From Streptococcus suis (GTDB taxonomy: Bacteria; Bacillota; Bacilli; Lactobacillales; Streptococcaceae), in NCBI RefSeq assembly GCF_016775005.1, contig NZ_JAEUXI010000003.1:230340-294339 (forward strand): DNA of 64,000 bases, read 5' to 3'. Each line of letters starts with the position of its first letter. The first letter of the stretch is position 1. Of the stretch, positions 38,337 through 49,900 are shown one piece after another. The notes beneath the pieces were generated by a model. That model was not told where the DNA came from. It saw only the letters and a list, made by a program, of their open reading frames with translations, and searched no databases. Position numbers and translations under genes: made by a program.

Positions 38337-38475
38337 TTGCTAAAAGTAAGGGCTTATGTTACAATACCAAAAGCGTAGGTTTTTAAACTCATCCCGTGAG
38401 GTGAGAAAGACAACAGGAAAAATTATTAAGGGCCTATGACTATGTATATTTAGAAAGTCTGGGTCTTTTTGTGTA
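38337..38475 (+). promoter_or_regulatory. uraA promoter and PyrR-type attenuator leader
   Basis: TTGCTA (38337-38342), 17 bp, TACAAT (38360-38365) with TG before it. The leader contains CTCATCCCGTGAGGTGAG (38388-38405), a hairpin whose loop fits the PyrR-binding element (consensus ARUCCNGNGAGGYU). Downstream, AAGGGCCTA-t-GACT (38428-38441) pairs fully with AGTC-TGGGTCTTT (38456-38468), counting G-U pairs, and runs into T5: the terminator hairpin. UMP-bound PyrR would favour termination before uraA. Confidence 0.82.
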
Positions 38476-38492
38476 CCCAGAATGGGAGATTT

Positions 38493-39776
38493 ATGAGTAC
38501 AAAAGCCAATCTTTTGTTTGATGTCCATGAGAAACCAGCACCGCTTCAAGGGATTTTGCTGAGTTTCCAGCACGTGTTCGCCATGTTCGGTGCGACGATT
38601 TTAGTGCCGCTGATTCTCGGTATGCCCGTATCGGTTGCCCTCTTCGCATCAGGTGTCGGGACCTTGATTTACCAAGTAGCGACACAGTTTAAGGTGCCGG
38701 TTTACCTAGGTTCTTCCTTTGCCTATATCTCAGCTATGGCCCTTGCTATCAAGGAAATGGGTGGTGATGTGTCGGCAGCTCAGACTGGTATTCTCTTCGT
38801 CGGCTTGATTTACGTGTTGATCGCTGCACTTGTCAAAGTTATCGGTACTAAGTGGATTGACAGCCTCTTGCCACCGATTGTCATCGGTCCAATGATTATC
38901 GTCATCGGTCTGGGTCTTGCCAACTCTGCCGTGACTTCAGCAGGCTTCGTCGCAGACGGCGACTGGAAAAACGTCGTCGTGGCGATTGCAACCTTCTTGA
39001 TTGCGGCTTTTGTCAATACCAAAGGGAAAGGCTTCGCCAAGATTGTTCCCTTCTTGATTGCCATTGTCGGTGGTTACGTAATTGCCCTCTGTCTTGGTTT
39101 GGTTGACTTCACACCCGTTTTGGAAGCGGCTTGGTTTGAATTGCCAGGTTTCTACCTACCATTTGAAACAGGTGCCTTCAAGTCGTACAATTTCTACTTC
39201 GGTCCAGAAATGATTGCTATCTTACCAATTGCTGTTGTAACAGTAGCTGAGCATATCGGTGACCACACCGTTCTCAGCCAAATCTGTGGCCGCCAGTTCT
39301 TGAAAGATCCAGGCCTCAGCCGTACCTTGATTGGTGATGGTGTGGCGACTGCTGTATCTGCCTTTATCGGTGGACCTGCCAATACGACCTACGGTGAAAA
39401 TACAGGAGTTATCGGTATGACTCGCATCGCGTCAGTATCCGTTATCCGCAACGCAGCCCTGATTGCCATTGCTTTCTCATTCTTGGGTAAATTTACAGCT
39501 CTTATCTCAACTATTCCAAGTGCCGTTCTTGGTGGTATGTCTATCTTACTTTACGGTGTTATCGCCTCAAACGGTTTGAAAGTTTTGATTGAAAGCCGTG
39601 TTGATTTCGGTCAAGTCCGCAACCTGATTATTGCAAGCTCAATGCTGGTATTGGGTCTTGGTGGTGCAGTTCTCAACATCGGTGCCATTACCCTTTCAGG
39701 TACAGCCCTCTCAGCCATTGTAGGTATTATCCTCAATCTTATCTTGCCAAAAGCAGAAAAGACTGAATACATGTGA
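38493..39776 (+). CDS. uraA: Uracil permease (NCS2 family)
   Basis: A uracil:proton symporter of the NCS2 family with about 14 helices. The 427-aa protein shows FQHVFAMFGATILVPLILG in helix 1, GSSFAYISA in the substrate-site region of helix 3, and VTVAEHIGDHTVL with the substrate Glu and PANTTYGENTGV with the second Glu, both typical of UraA/PyrP. I start it at ATG 38493 (MSTKANLLFD), with GGGAG upstream; the open frame extends 8 codons into the terminator hairpin region. The PyrR-type leader supports a pyrimidine rather than purine substrate. Confidence 0.93.
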   Translation: MSTKANLLFDVHEKPAPLQGILLSFQHVFAMFGATILVPLILGMPVSVALFASGVGTLIYQVATQFKVPVYLGSSFAYISAMALAIKEMGGDVSAAQTGILFVGLIYVLIAALVKVIGTKWIDSLLPPIVIGPMIIVIGLGLANSAVTSAGFVADGDWKNVVVAIATFLIAAFVNTKGKGFAKIVPFLIAIVGGYVIALCLGLVDFTPVLEAAWFELPGFYLPFETGAFKSYNFYFGPEMIAILPIAVVTVAEHIGDHTVLSQICGRQFLKDPGLSRTLIGDGVATAVSAFIGGPANTTYGENTGVIGMTRIASVSVIRNAALIAIAFSFLGKFTALISTIPSAVLGGMSILLYGVIASNGLKVLIESRVDFGQVRNLIIASSMLVLGLGGAVLNIGAITLSGTALSAIVGIILNLILPKAEKTEYM

Positions 39777-39787
39777 TATACAAGCAG

Positions 39788-39813
39788 AAAGTCAGCTCCG
39801 GCTGGCTTTTTTT
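39788..39813 (+). terminator. Terminator of uraA
   Basis: AAAGTCAGC, loop TCCG, GCTGGCTTT, then T's. Confidence 0.9.
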
Positions 39814-39850
39814 GAAAATTGCAGAGCAGCTCAGCTATTTCTCAAATTAG

Positions 39851-39972
39851 TTGACAAAAGAGATATTCCTTGATAGAATAAATGAGGTCCAAAAGGACAA
39901 ATCTAGCCTTTTCTTGGTTGCAGGTCGCCAACCTGTCACTCGGATTTGGCTCAAAAATAAAGGAGAACGATT
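39851..39972 (+). promoter_or_regulatory. rpsO promoter and structured leader
   Basis: TTGACA (39851-39856), 17 bp, TAGAAT (39874-39879). The roughly 87-nt leader has GTCC-AAAA-GGAC (39887-39898) and CAGGT-CGCCA-ACCTG (39921-39935), with alternative pairing GGTT/AACC. rpsO leaders in many bacteria bind S15 for autoregulation; whether this one does is inferred from position and structure. AAAGGAG precedes the ATG. Confidence 0.75.
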
Positions 39973-40242
39973 ATGGCAATCTCAAAAGAGAAAAAAAATG
40001 AAATCATGGCACAATATGCTCGTCATGAAGGTGACACAGGTTCAGTTGAAGTACAAGTAGCAGTACTTACTTGGGAAATCAACCACCTTAACGACCACAT
40101 CAAACAACACAAAAAAGACCACGCAACTTACCGTGGTTTGATGAAAAAAATCGGTCGCCGTCGTAACTTGTTGGCATACCTACGCCGCACAGACGTAAAC
40201 CGTTACCGTGAATTGATTCACTCACTCGGACTCCGTCGTTAA
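39973..40242 (+). CDS. rpsO: 30S ribosomal protein S15
   Basis: The 89-aa protein is S15, a primary binder of the 16S central domain: [24 protein letters not shown], then [24 protein letters not shown], and [12 protein letters not shown] near the C-terminus, all strongly conserved. The length is standard. It is transcribed alone from a consensus promoter with a structured leader, and a terminator follows at 40283. In many bacteria rpsO neighbours pnp; here pnp lies 10.5 kb downstream, with the giant glycosidase gene and repeats in between. Confidence 0.98.
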   Translation: MAISKEKKNEIMAQYARHEGDTGSVEVQVAVLTWEINHLNDHIKQHKKDHATYRGLMKKIGRRRNLLAYLRRTDVNRYRELIHSLGLRR

Positions 40243-40282
40243 GATAGGATACAAAAGCTGTCACAAACGGCTGAAAAATAGG

Positions 40283-40315
40283 AAACTGCCATGTCTTCGG
40301 ACATTGGCAGTTTTT
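40283..40315 (+). terminator. Terminator of rpsO
   Basis: AAACTGCCA-TGT and ACATTGGCAGTTT with one bulge, loop CTTCGG, then T5. Confidence 0.92.
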
Positions 40316-40322
40316 CTTCTTC

Positions 40323-40436
40323 GCTAGGATTTTAGCTCGCTCCAACAGTCTAGGAATAGACTGTTGGAGGTTGGAGATGAAGCGAACATAGTTCGTGTCA
40401 ACAATTCAGAAAGAGCCTGTTTTCAGGCTTTTTTTG
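40323..40436 (+). repeat. Repeat-terminator cassette A
   Basis: The order is CTAGGATTTTAGCTCG, then CCAACAGTCTA-GGAA-TAGACTGTTGG (perfect 11-bp arms, 40342-40367). A conserved tail GGTTGGAGATGAAGCGAAC-ata-GTTCGT ends at 40396. AACAATTCAGAAAG and a terminator AGCCTG-TTTT-CAGGCT with T7 (40414-40436) close it. Cassette B at 40613 repeats the same order. The palindrome and tail match the units at 35356-35462. Confidence 0.85.
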
Positions 40437-40612
40437 TTTTCCTGTTCTTTTCCGAGTTTTTAGGCTGTGTTCGACTGCTCAAGATACGAGAACGCAAAAA
40501 ATCCGTATGAGTTTCACAGTCCAGTGGACTGTGAAAGGTTTGAGCCATGAAACTCAAAAGCGAAAAGGAGATTGTCACAGCGACTTGTCGCAAGACAATC
40601 TATATTTTGCAC
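40437..40612. other. Palindrome-rich stretch between the two cassettes
   Basis: No gene is seen. Inverted repeats include TTCACAGTCC-AGT-GGACTGTGAA (about 40515-40538), enclosed by GAGTTTC ... GAAACTC, and AGATTGTC ... GACAATCT enclosing GCGACTTGTCGC (about 40569-40602). All could form RNA hairpins or cruciforms. The flanking cassettes make this a 470-bp block of inserted or expanded repeats after rpsO. Confidence 0.6.
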
Positions 40613-40790
40613 TAGGATTTTAGCTCGCTCCAACAGTCTGGGGATAGACTGTTGGAGGTTGGAAATGAAGCGAACGAAGTTCGTTTCAGCACAGTCTGGG
40701 GATAGACTGTTGGAGGTTGGAAATGAAGCGAACGAAGTTCGTGTTAACAATTCAGAAAGAACCTGTTTTCAGGTTCTTTTTTTTGTTTTC
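40613..40790 (+). repeat. Repeat-terminator cassette B with tandem unit duplication
   Basis: CTAGGATTTTAGCTCG is followed by CCAACAGTCT-GGGGAT-AGACTGTTGG (40630-40655) and tail GGTTGGAAATGAAGCGAAC-gaa-GTTCGT. A second palindrome-plus-tail copy follows 58 bp later (from 40690). Then comes AACAATTCAGAAAG with terminator GAACCTG-TTTT-CAGGTTC and T's (40759-40784). Against cassette A the terminator stem has changed at matching positions (AGCCTG/CAGGCT to AACCTG/CAGGTT), a compensatory change. Confidence 0.85.
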
Positions 40791-40821
40791 TATTATGTTT
40801 GGTTTTGAAAATATTAATATA

Positions 40822-40880
40822 TTGAAATACAAGAAAAAAAGAGGTATAATATGCTTGATACAAGTTTACAAGCGCTTACA
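40822..40880 (+). promoter_or_regulatory. Promoter and CcpA (cre) site of the GH2-GH84 gene
   Basis: TTGAAA (40822-40827), 17 bp, TATAAT (40845-40850). TACAAGCGCTTACA (40867-40880), read on the minus strand as TGTAAGCGCTTGTA, fits the cre consensus TGWAARCGNTWNCW at 13 of 14 positions. It lies about 10-24 nt after the predicted start, a classic position for CcpA roadblock repression. AAAGGAGG precedes the ATG. Confidence 0.83.
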
Positions 40881-40908
40881 TAAGCGAAAAATAGTAAAGG
40901 AGGACTAG

Positions 40909-43900
40909 ATGAAACGTAGTTCAAAAGACTTGTTTGACAAGCGATACAGCTACTCAATTCGGAGGCTAAGTGTTGGTACAGCTTCTGTTGTTGTGGGTTG
41001 TATGTTGTTCGGCAGTCAGATGGTTCAGGCCAATACAGTAGAGGCGAGTGATCCATCCTTAGAATTGGTGACCGATGAGACAGAAGAATTGCCGGTCATT
41101 CCAGAGGAAGAAGCTGTGGAAGAAACACCTGCAGTTCTTTCCGAAGGGGGAGAGGTGGGGCAAGATGATGGCTCAGAGTCTGTGACAGAGCTTGAAGCAG
41201 TGGCTGCAGAGCCGATGTTGGCACCTGCAGCGGACCTTCCTCAAGCGAATGAGAGTGAGGGTGGTGAGACTCGAGAAGCAACAGCTCAATCCCAAGATCA
41301 GGTTGTGGCGCCAGCTAGCTGGACGACCATCCACCATTATAACCAGGTGGACCAACAGGTCAATTTCGACCAAGCCTGGAAATTTAGCTTGGGGGAGACT
41401 GCTGGTGCATCTGCCAAGCAGTTTGATGATTCAAGCTGGCAGGTTTTGGATTTGCCACACGACTTTAGTTTGATTCAGGACTATACCCAATCGGGTGAGG
41501 CTGAGAGTGGCTACAAGCCAGGAGGAACTGGCTGGTACCGCAAGGCATTTACCGTATCAGAAGAGGTTGCGGCAGGTCGTGTTGAATTGCAGTTTGATGG
41601 TGCCTACATGGAGACCGAGGTCTTCATTAACGGGACTTCCTTGGGTGTGCATCCAAATGGATACAGTCCATTTACCTTTGATTTGACAGGCCATGTTCGG
41701 GCAAATGAAGAAAATATCATTGCTGTCAAGGTTGTTAACCCTGTTCCAAGTTCACGTTGGTATTCAGGAAGCGGGATCTACCGTTCTGTCCATCTCAATA
41801 TGACACCTAAGGTTCATTTGGCGGAGTACGGAGTGGTTGTGACCAGTCCCAACCTCAAGGAGTCGAAGACTGGTCAAGGTACAGCTAGTCGGGTAGAAGT
41901 TGTGACCGCATTAGAAAATGCTGGTAGTCAGTCTGCGGCTGTTACAGTGAGAACCAGCCTCTTTGAGCGGTTGGCAGATGGCAAGGTCGGAACAAAGGTA
42001 GCTGAGAAAACTAGCAGTTTGACGACTATTTCTAGCCAAACCAGTAGCAAGATTCGCACGGAGTTTGATATTAATAACCTCAAACTTTGGTCTGTCAGCA
42101 ACCCTCATCTTTATATCGTACGGACGGAAATTCTTGATGGTGCAACAGTAGTACAGAGTCGGGATCAGGAGACAGGTTTCCGTTATATTGAATTCGACAA
42201 TGTTTCTGGCTTTAAGTTAAATGGTGAGAAGCTCAAGTTACAAGGGGTTTCCATGCACCATGACCAGGGCGGTTTAGGAGCTCGTGCCTATTATGATGCC
42301 ATTGAACGCCAGTTTGAAATTCTCAAAGGGATGGGTGTCAATGCGGTTCGGGTGACCCATAACCCAGCCGCTCGTGCCATGAAAGACATTGCCAATCGAA
42401 TGGGCATGCTCTTGATTGATGAGGCATTTGATACTTGGGAACGGCCGAAAAACTCCAACGTTAATGACTATTCTCGATTCTTCAATCGTACAATTGGCAC
42501 AACAGCAGAAAACCTAGTCGGTGCCCGTGCCCAGGACCAGCAATGGTCGGAATTCCATGTGAAACAGATGGTCAAGAGCGGTATCAACGATCCGTCCATT
42601 ATCATGTGGTCAACAGGAAACGAAGTGCTTGAAGGGATTAGCGGTAGTGCTAGCAATTATGTATCGGTCATCAATCGTCTGATTGGCTGGATCAATGAAG
42701 TTGACCCAACCCGTCCGGCTACTATCGGTGATAACAAACTCAAACATGGGGATCGGATCGCGGTTGGTATGGGTGATGCCCTAAACAATGCAACGGTGCG
42801 TGGTATTGTCGGTTACAACTATGCCGATGGTAGCAAGTACGACGAAAGCAAAGCCAACCATCCTAACTGGATTATCTATGGTTCAGAAACGGCTTCATCT
42901 GTCAATAGCCGTGGGGTCTACAATATCAAAGGAAATGCCAGTCGTTCAGACAAGCAGCGGACAGCCTATGACCAGAGCCATGTTAACTGGGGGCACACAG
43001 CTAGTCAGGCCTGGTATGATGTCATCACACGGGATTTTGTAGCCGGTGAGTTTGTATGGACTGGTTTTGACTACCTTGGAGAACCAACTCCGTGGAATGG
43101 AGTTGGTCCAGGTACCCAACATGGTTGGCCAGCGCCAAAGAGTTCTTATTTTGGCATTGTTGATACGGCGGGCTTCCCTAAAGATTCCTATTATTTCTAC
43201 CGGAGCCAATGGAAACAAGACGACACGACGCTCCATGTCCTTCCTGCTTGGAATGACGCAGTCTTACAAAAAGATAGCAACAACCGTGTTGAAGTCGTCG
43301 TCTATTCCAATGCAGCCAAGGTGCAGTTGGTTCACATTGCCCCAGATGGAACGCAGCGTGATTTAGGAACCAAGGAATTCACAGAAGTTACGACAGATGC
43401 TGGTTACAAGTACAAAATTTACAACGGTGCAGACAAGAGTAGCACCCCTCATAAGAATCTCTATCTGACCTGGCAGGTTGACTACCAGCCAGGCACCATC
43501 AAGGCCATTGCCTATGATGCTCAGGGAAATGTGATTGAACGGACTGTCGGTAGCAGTCAGCATTCAACCTTTGGTGCAGCCAGCAAGCTCCTTGCCAAGG
43601 TTGCTAAGGTGGATCAAGCTGTGACAGACCATTCTCTAGCTTATATCGAGATTGATGTTGTTGATGCCAATAACAATCTCGTTGTCAATGCTGCCAACCC
43701 TGTATCCATTTCTGTCAGCGGACCAGCTAAGTTGGTAGCCATGGATAACGGAAATGCTATGGACCATCAAAGTTATCAGGCAGATAACCGCAAGGCATTT
43801 GCCGGTAAGGTCTTGGCTATTGTCCAGATGACGGGTGCGAGCGGTACGGTTTCTGTAACCGCGAGTGCAGATGGGTTGACTGCTTCAACGGTTGAATTTG

Positions 43901-46900
43901 CAGTGACAGGTCAGGCAGACCAAGCAGCAAACAAGGCTAAGGAATACAAATTATCTAAAAATATTTATATTAAACGTGGGGCAGAAGTGAATCTGCCAAC
44001 CAGCGTGACAGTTCGCTTCCAAGATGGTAGCGAGGCCGAGAAGGCTGTCAGCTTTGATAAGGCTGCTATTCGAGAGAAATTGGCAACAGAAGACACGGTG
44101 ACAGCTCGTGCTCGTGTTGCAGACCTGGATTTGGATGTATCCTTGCTGATTTCTGTTATCGATCAGGTTGCGGCAATTAAAAATGTAGCCACCGCGGTTG
44201 AAATCGGATCACCACTGGTTTTACCACAGACGGTCGAAGCCTTTTTGGCAGATGGTACCTTGCTCTCATCGCAATTCCCAGTGACTTGGACCCAACCAAG
44301 TGACGACCAGTTGCGAACAGAAGGGGTCATCGAGGTGCGTGGAGTTGCAAATGTTTTGGGCGATCAACTTCCAGTAATTGCTAAGGTGCGTGTGGGCAAC
44401 CGTGCGGTCACTATCGGGGGCAACGTTGCACCAAAAGCAACCCGTATCGAGCAGGATATCCCGCAAAATCTTCAGTCGGATACCCTGATGGCTATTGTTG
44501 ACGGTGGTTTGCAGGCTTCTGCCAACAACGATGGTGGAGCAAACGAAACCATCTGGTCCAATTACGATGCCGCCCAAGCAGACCGCAAAACAGCGACGCT
44601 TAGCTTTGTATATGATACTGCGCAAAACATCGCAGAAGTGTCCATCTACTACCACCGAGACAACTGGTCTCTTCGTCAGCCTAAGTCAGTGACCTTCTCT
44701 TATCAGACAAGCTCTAGCGCAGAAGCGACAGTTGCCGCTCATCGCGTGACAGAGACAAAACCAGTCAACGGCTTGACCAAGGTAACCTATCGCTTGGATC
44801 GGCCAGTTTCAGCTGAAATCTTTAAGGTGACAGTTGAAAATTCTGACGAGGTTCTATCTGGTCGCAAAACGTCTGTCGGTATTGTTGAGCTGGAATTGAA
44901 GACGGCCCTTGAGGCATTTGTCAAGTCGAGTGATGCCAGCATCAATGAGATTCAAATCGGCAACCAAGTCCTCTGCGGTACCTCTATCACCAACAATATG
45001 ACAGTATCAGGTCGTGGGGATATCACAGCTCGTAACAGTACCAATAATGTCGGAGTGACCGTTCTGCGAACAGCTGACAATACGGTGAAAATCGTTACAT
45101 CATCTGAAGATGGTAGCCAGTCAGAAACCTATACTTTGACCTTTGTACCGGATAGTCCGACAACAGAAGGTCGCAACTACATTGAGCGGTCGGAGATGAC
45201 CCTTACTGCGGGTTCTGTGGAAAATAGAGTTAGCGAAGCGGTGGATAATGCCAAAGACTTTAACTTGAACAGCCACTGGCACTCTGCCTGGTCAGGAACA
45301 GATATCAGTAACCTCTGGTTAACAGTTGATACAGGCAGAGTTCGCCAGCTAAATGGTTTGGCTTACCGCCATCGTCAGGATGGAAATCCAAACGGTAAGG
45401 TCACTAGCTATGACATTTTAGTGAGCACAGATAACCGCACATGGACATCGGTGAAAACAGGTAGCTTTGATGAGAATAACCGTGATTGGCAGGAAGTAAG
45501 TTTTGATCCAACTAGCGCTCGTTATATCAAGTTACAGGCTGTCAACACCTTAGGAGATGGTGGTCGTCCAAATCGCTTTATGTCTGTCAGCGAGATTCGT
45601 GTCAGCGAATACCTGGGTCAAGTAGAAGCAGTTGCTCTGACAAGTGACCATGTCCGCCTAGCAAGTCAAGAATATGCCTATACAGGTCAAGCCCTGACAC
45701 CGAAGCCTACAGTTAGAGTCAACGGGGTTACCCTGGTTGAAAATCAAGACTACCGTCTCGACTATCGTGACAATATCGGACAAGTAGGCACCAGCAGTCA
45801 GGCAAGTGTCAGAGTGACCGGTTTGGGCCGCTATACAGGAATTGTCTCCCTTAACTTTACCATTCGAGCAGGTCAGGCAGAAACAGTCTCTGATGGAACG
45901 GTTGAGACTGCGGATCGGTTCGATGCAACTCGCCCAGCTAGTGCAGAAGTGATTGCGGCGGCCTTGGCGAGCGAGGACTATCTCAATAAGAACTATCAAG
46001 TCTTTCCTACCCCTCAAACGGTGACCTATGGTGACGGACTGGTAGCCCTAAACGGCCGTGTCAACCTGGTCATTGGGCAAGGAGTGGATATTTATACTCG
46101 TAATCGTCTCAAAGATACCTTGCAGGCCCACCAGATTTCGTATGCAACCAGCACAAGTGCGGTGGAAGGTGCAACCAATATCTATATTGGCATTCATGGT
46201 CAGGCTGGTTTGGCCCAAAGTCATCAGGCTAATGCAGGACGTACTGCCCAGCTCTTTGATAAGATTGATGCCTATCGTTTGGTGGTCAAAGACAATGCTA
46301 TTTCAGTCATTGGTAAGGACACAGATGCAGTCTTCTTTGGTTTGACAACCTTGAAGCACATGCTCAATGACAGTCCAGCTCCAGTTCTGCGTGAAGTAGA
46401 TGTAGAAGACTTCGCAGACATTAAAAACCGTGGCTTCATCGAAGGTTACTATGGCAACCCTTGGAGTACAGCTGACCGCATGGAATTGATGCGCTACGGT
46501 GGTGACCTCAAGCTGACCCAGTATTTCTTTGCACCAAAAGATGATGAATACCACAACAGCCGCTGGCGTGAACTCTATCCAGAAGACAAGCTAGAAGAAA
46601 TTCGTCAGATGGCACGTGTGGGGAACCAAAATAAGACCCGCTATGTCTGGACCCTCCATCCATTCATGCACAATAGTGTACGTTTTGGAGATGAGAACCA
46701 TTATCGAGAAGATCTGGAGGTTATCAAGCGGAAATTTACCCAATTGATGGACGTTGGTGTGAGAGAATTCGGTATCCTGGCAGACGATGCCCGTCATCCA
46801 GCAGGCGGATTTGCAAGCTACAACCGTCTCATGGCGGATCTGACCCAATGGCTGGAAAGCCAGCAGGCTCAGTATTCTGGTTTGCGCAAGGAGATGATCT

Positions 46901-49900
46901 TTGTACCGCATGAATACTGGGGAGACGGGGATGAAGCAGAATTGCGTTCGCTCAATGAAAATCTTCCTGAAAGTGCTAGCCTGACAGTGACAGGTGGCCG
47001 TATCTGGGGACAAGTGTCCAACCAGTTCCTGACAACCTTGAGCACCAATTTGAGTCAGGGAGGCAAGACCTATCGTCCTGTTCAACTCTGGATCAACTGG
47101 CCATGTACAGATAACTCCAAAGAGCACTTGATTCTTGGTGGCGGCGAGAAATTCCTGCAGCCAAATGTTGATGCCAGCCTAATTGGTGGTATCATGCTCA
47201 ACCCAATGCAGCAATCAGAGCCATCTAAGATCGCCCTCTTCTCTGCTGCTGAATACACATGGAATATCTGGGAGTCAGAAGAAGCTGCCAAACGTGTCAA
47301 TGACATTGCCTTCAACTTTGTTGAAACAGGCCGCTTTACCGATTCGGAGACCTCCCTTGCCTTTAGAGAACTGGGCAAGCACATGATCAACCAAAATATG
47401 GATGGCCGTGTGGTGAAATTGGAAGAATCCCTTGAATTGGCACCGAAACTGACTGCCTTCCGTACCAAGTTGGAAGCGGGAGAGGATCTGACAGAAGACC
47501 GTCGCCAATTACGGGCGGAATTTGCTAAGTTGAAGGCCGCAGCCCAACTCTATAAGGAGTCTGGCAATGAGCTGATGCGCAATCAGATTCATTACTGGCT
47601 AGATAATACCATTGACCAGATGGATGCCCTAGAATCCCTTTTGACAGCTACCGAGTTTATCGGAAGTGACCAGGCGGATCAATTGTGGAACAATTACCAC
47701 CAAGGATTGAAACTCTATGAACAATCAAAAGGCTATACCTTCTGGTATGTGAACCATTATGAAAAAGCAGAGCTGGGCGTGCAGCATATCCGACCATTTA
47801 TCTTGCACCTCTTGGAATTCCTTGCAGGTCAAGTCGAGTCAGAGCTCTATCCAGACCGCATCAATAGCCGATTGATCACCAATCGCTCAGGAGCAGAAGG
47901 AAGTGTAGCCAATATCCTAGACGGTGACCTATCGACTCAACTCCTCTTCAAGAATCCAAATACCATTTCGACAGGTGACTATGTTGGTTTGGAATTCAAC
48001 AAGACCATCGATTTGGACAGCTTGACCTTTGCCATGGGAGCTGTCAGCAACCTGCGTGACACCTTCTCAGCTGCTGCAATCCAATACCAGACAGAAGACG
48101 GAGAATGGCTACCAATCCCAGGTCATACTTACACAGGTAGTGAAGCCCTCTTAACCTTCTCTAACTTGGGTCTGAAGGCAAAAGCAGTGCGGATGATTGC
48201 GACAAGCGATAAGGCCAATACTTGGTTTGGTATTCGTGATATTGCTGTCAACAAGCCATTAGAAGCCAGTCGCCAGACAAGTGTGGCCATTACCCACAGT
48301 AATAATTTGGTTTACAAGGGACAAACCAGTGAAGCCCAAATCAAAGATGGCAATGATGCGACAGAAGCAATGTTTGCTAATGCCAACACAGCTGGCCCTC
48401 AACGGGATACCACACCTGCCGAGGCTTGGGTACAGCTTGACCTAGGCCAAGTGAAACCAATCAGCAAGGTTCGTTTGGCGCAGGGAACAGGGGACAAACT
48501 TAACAAAGGTGTCTTGGAATACTCTGTCAACGGAACCGACTGGACCAATCTTACATCCCTTTCTGGCGAGCAGCTGAAAGAAGTCAGTCAAGAATTTGAA
48601 GCCCAATACATCCGTGTACGCAACACGGAAAACCTGCCAAAATGGTGGCGTATCAAGGACTTCTCAGTAGAGACCAATGAGGGCCGCAGAGACATGGTTG
48701 AAACAAGTATCGCCAGTCTGGAAAATAGTCCAGTCTTTGAGACACTTGGTTCCTACCGTCTACCATTGCCTGCAACTACTCAGCTAGCGCCAGGCGACTT
48801 TGTGGGCATCAAGTTAGACCGCCTCCACGAATTGGAATCCTTGCAAGCAACAGGTAGTCAATTGGATTTGGTTTATTCACCAAACGCAGTTGAATGGTAC
48901 CAGCTTGACCAGTTGTCCGAGCAACCTTTGGCTCGCTATATCCGACTCATCAACAAGGGACAGACTAGTCAGGGCCTTGGTAGTTCAGAATTGTTGGTTG
49001 AAACTAAGGAAATCCATCCAGATAAGTTGAAATCAACGACCTTAGGCATTAACCAAGTCTATGGCAACAATGATGTTCGTCGGATCAAGAACCTAGATCA
49101 ACTCTTTGATGGAGTCTACAATAACTTTGTCGAATTTGCAGATGTTCCACGCCAGGGGGGCGAAATTGTCCTAGAACTGGGTGTGCAGCGACCAATCCGT
49201 AAGATTCGTGCCTATATCCAAGATGGCACCAAGAACTACCTCCGTGATGGCAAGATTCAGGTCAGCCAAAACGGCCAGGATTGGGTAGATATTGTGACAG
49301 TCGGAGATGGTCAGGCCAATGCTTCGAGGGATGATTCTCTGGGAGACGGTTGGACACATGATTCGAATCTGCCAGGCAACCGTTATATCGAAGGTAGCCT
49401 GGAAACACCTGTCAATGCCAAGTATCTCCGCATTTATTTCACCGCCAACTACGATTACCGCTTCGTAGGCTTCACAGAAATGGTCATCAATGATGGTGAA
49501 TTTGTCAAAACCATCAATGATCCAACTGTAACAGGAGACGGTGGTGAAGCTGCCAAGAACCTCTACACCAACTTAGTGGACCGCAAGGTACTCAGTTCCT
49601 ACAAACCGGCTAAGGATCAGGGACATCTTGTTTACCATCTGTCTGAAAAAACAGAGGTCAACCATGTGAAACTGATTTCTAGTCTTCCAACAGGGGCTAG
49701 TGTTCAGCTACGAGCTCGTGTGATTCGCCAAGGCCAAGATGCTGGCCCTGAATGGGTTGAGTTGGGGTCAGTAACCAATAGTCTTCAAACTTTTGTCCTG
49801 GGACAAGATGTAGCTCACTTGCTGGATCTTGACCTGTCATGGACTGGTGGACGTCCAGAGCTCTATGAGTTATCTACTTATCATGCGGAAATTGATCAAG

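Noticed and set aside
39851..40060. Open frame covering the rpsO leader
   Set aside because: It starts in the -35 box and enters rpsO in another frame; the stretch is better explained as promoter and structured leader.
40572..40808. Open frame of 78 codons across cassette B
   Set aside because: It runs through palindromes and a terminator; the coding-like look comes from the tandem 58-bp repeat.
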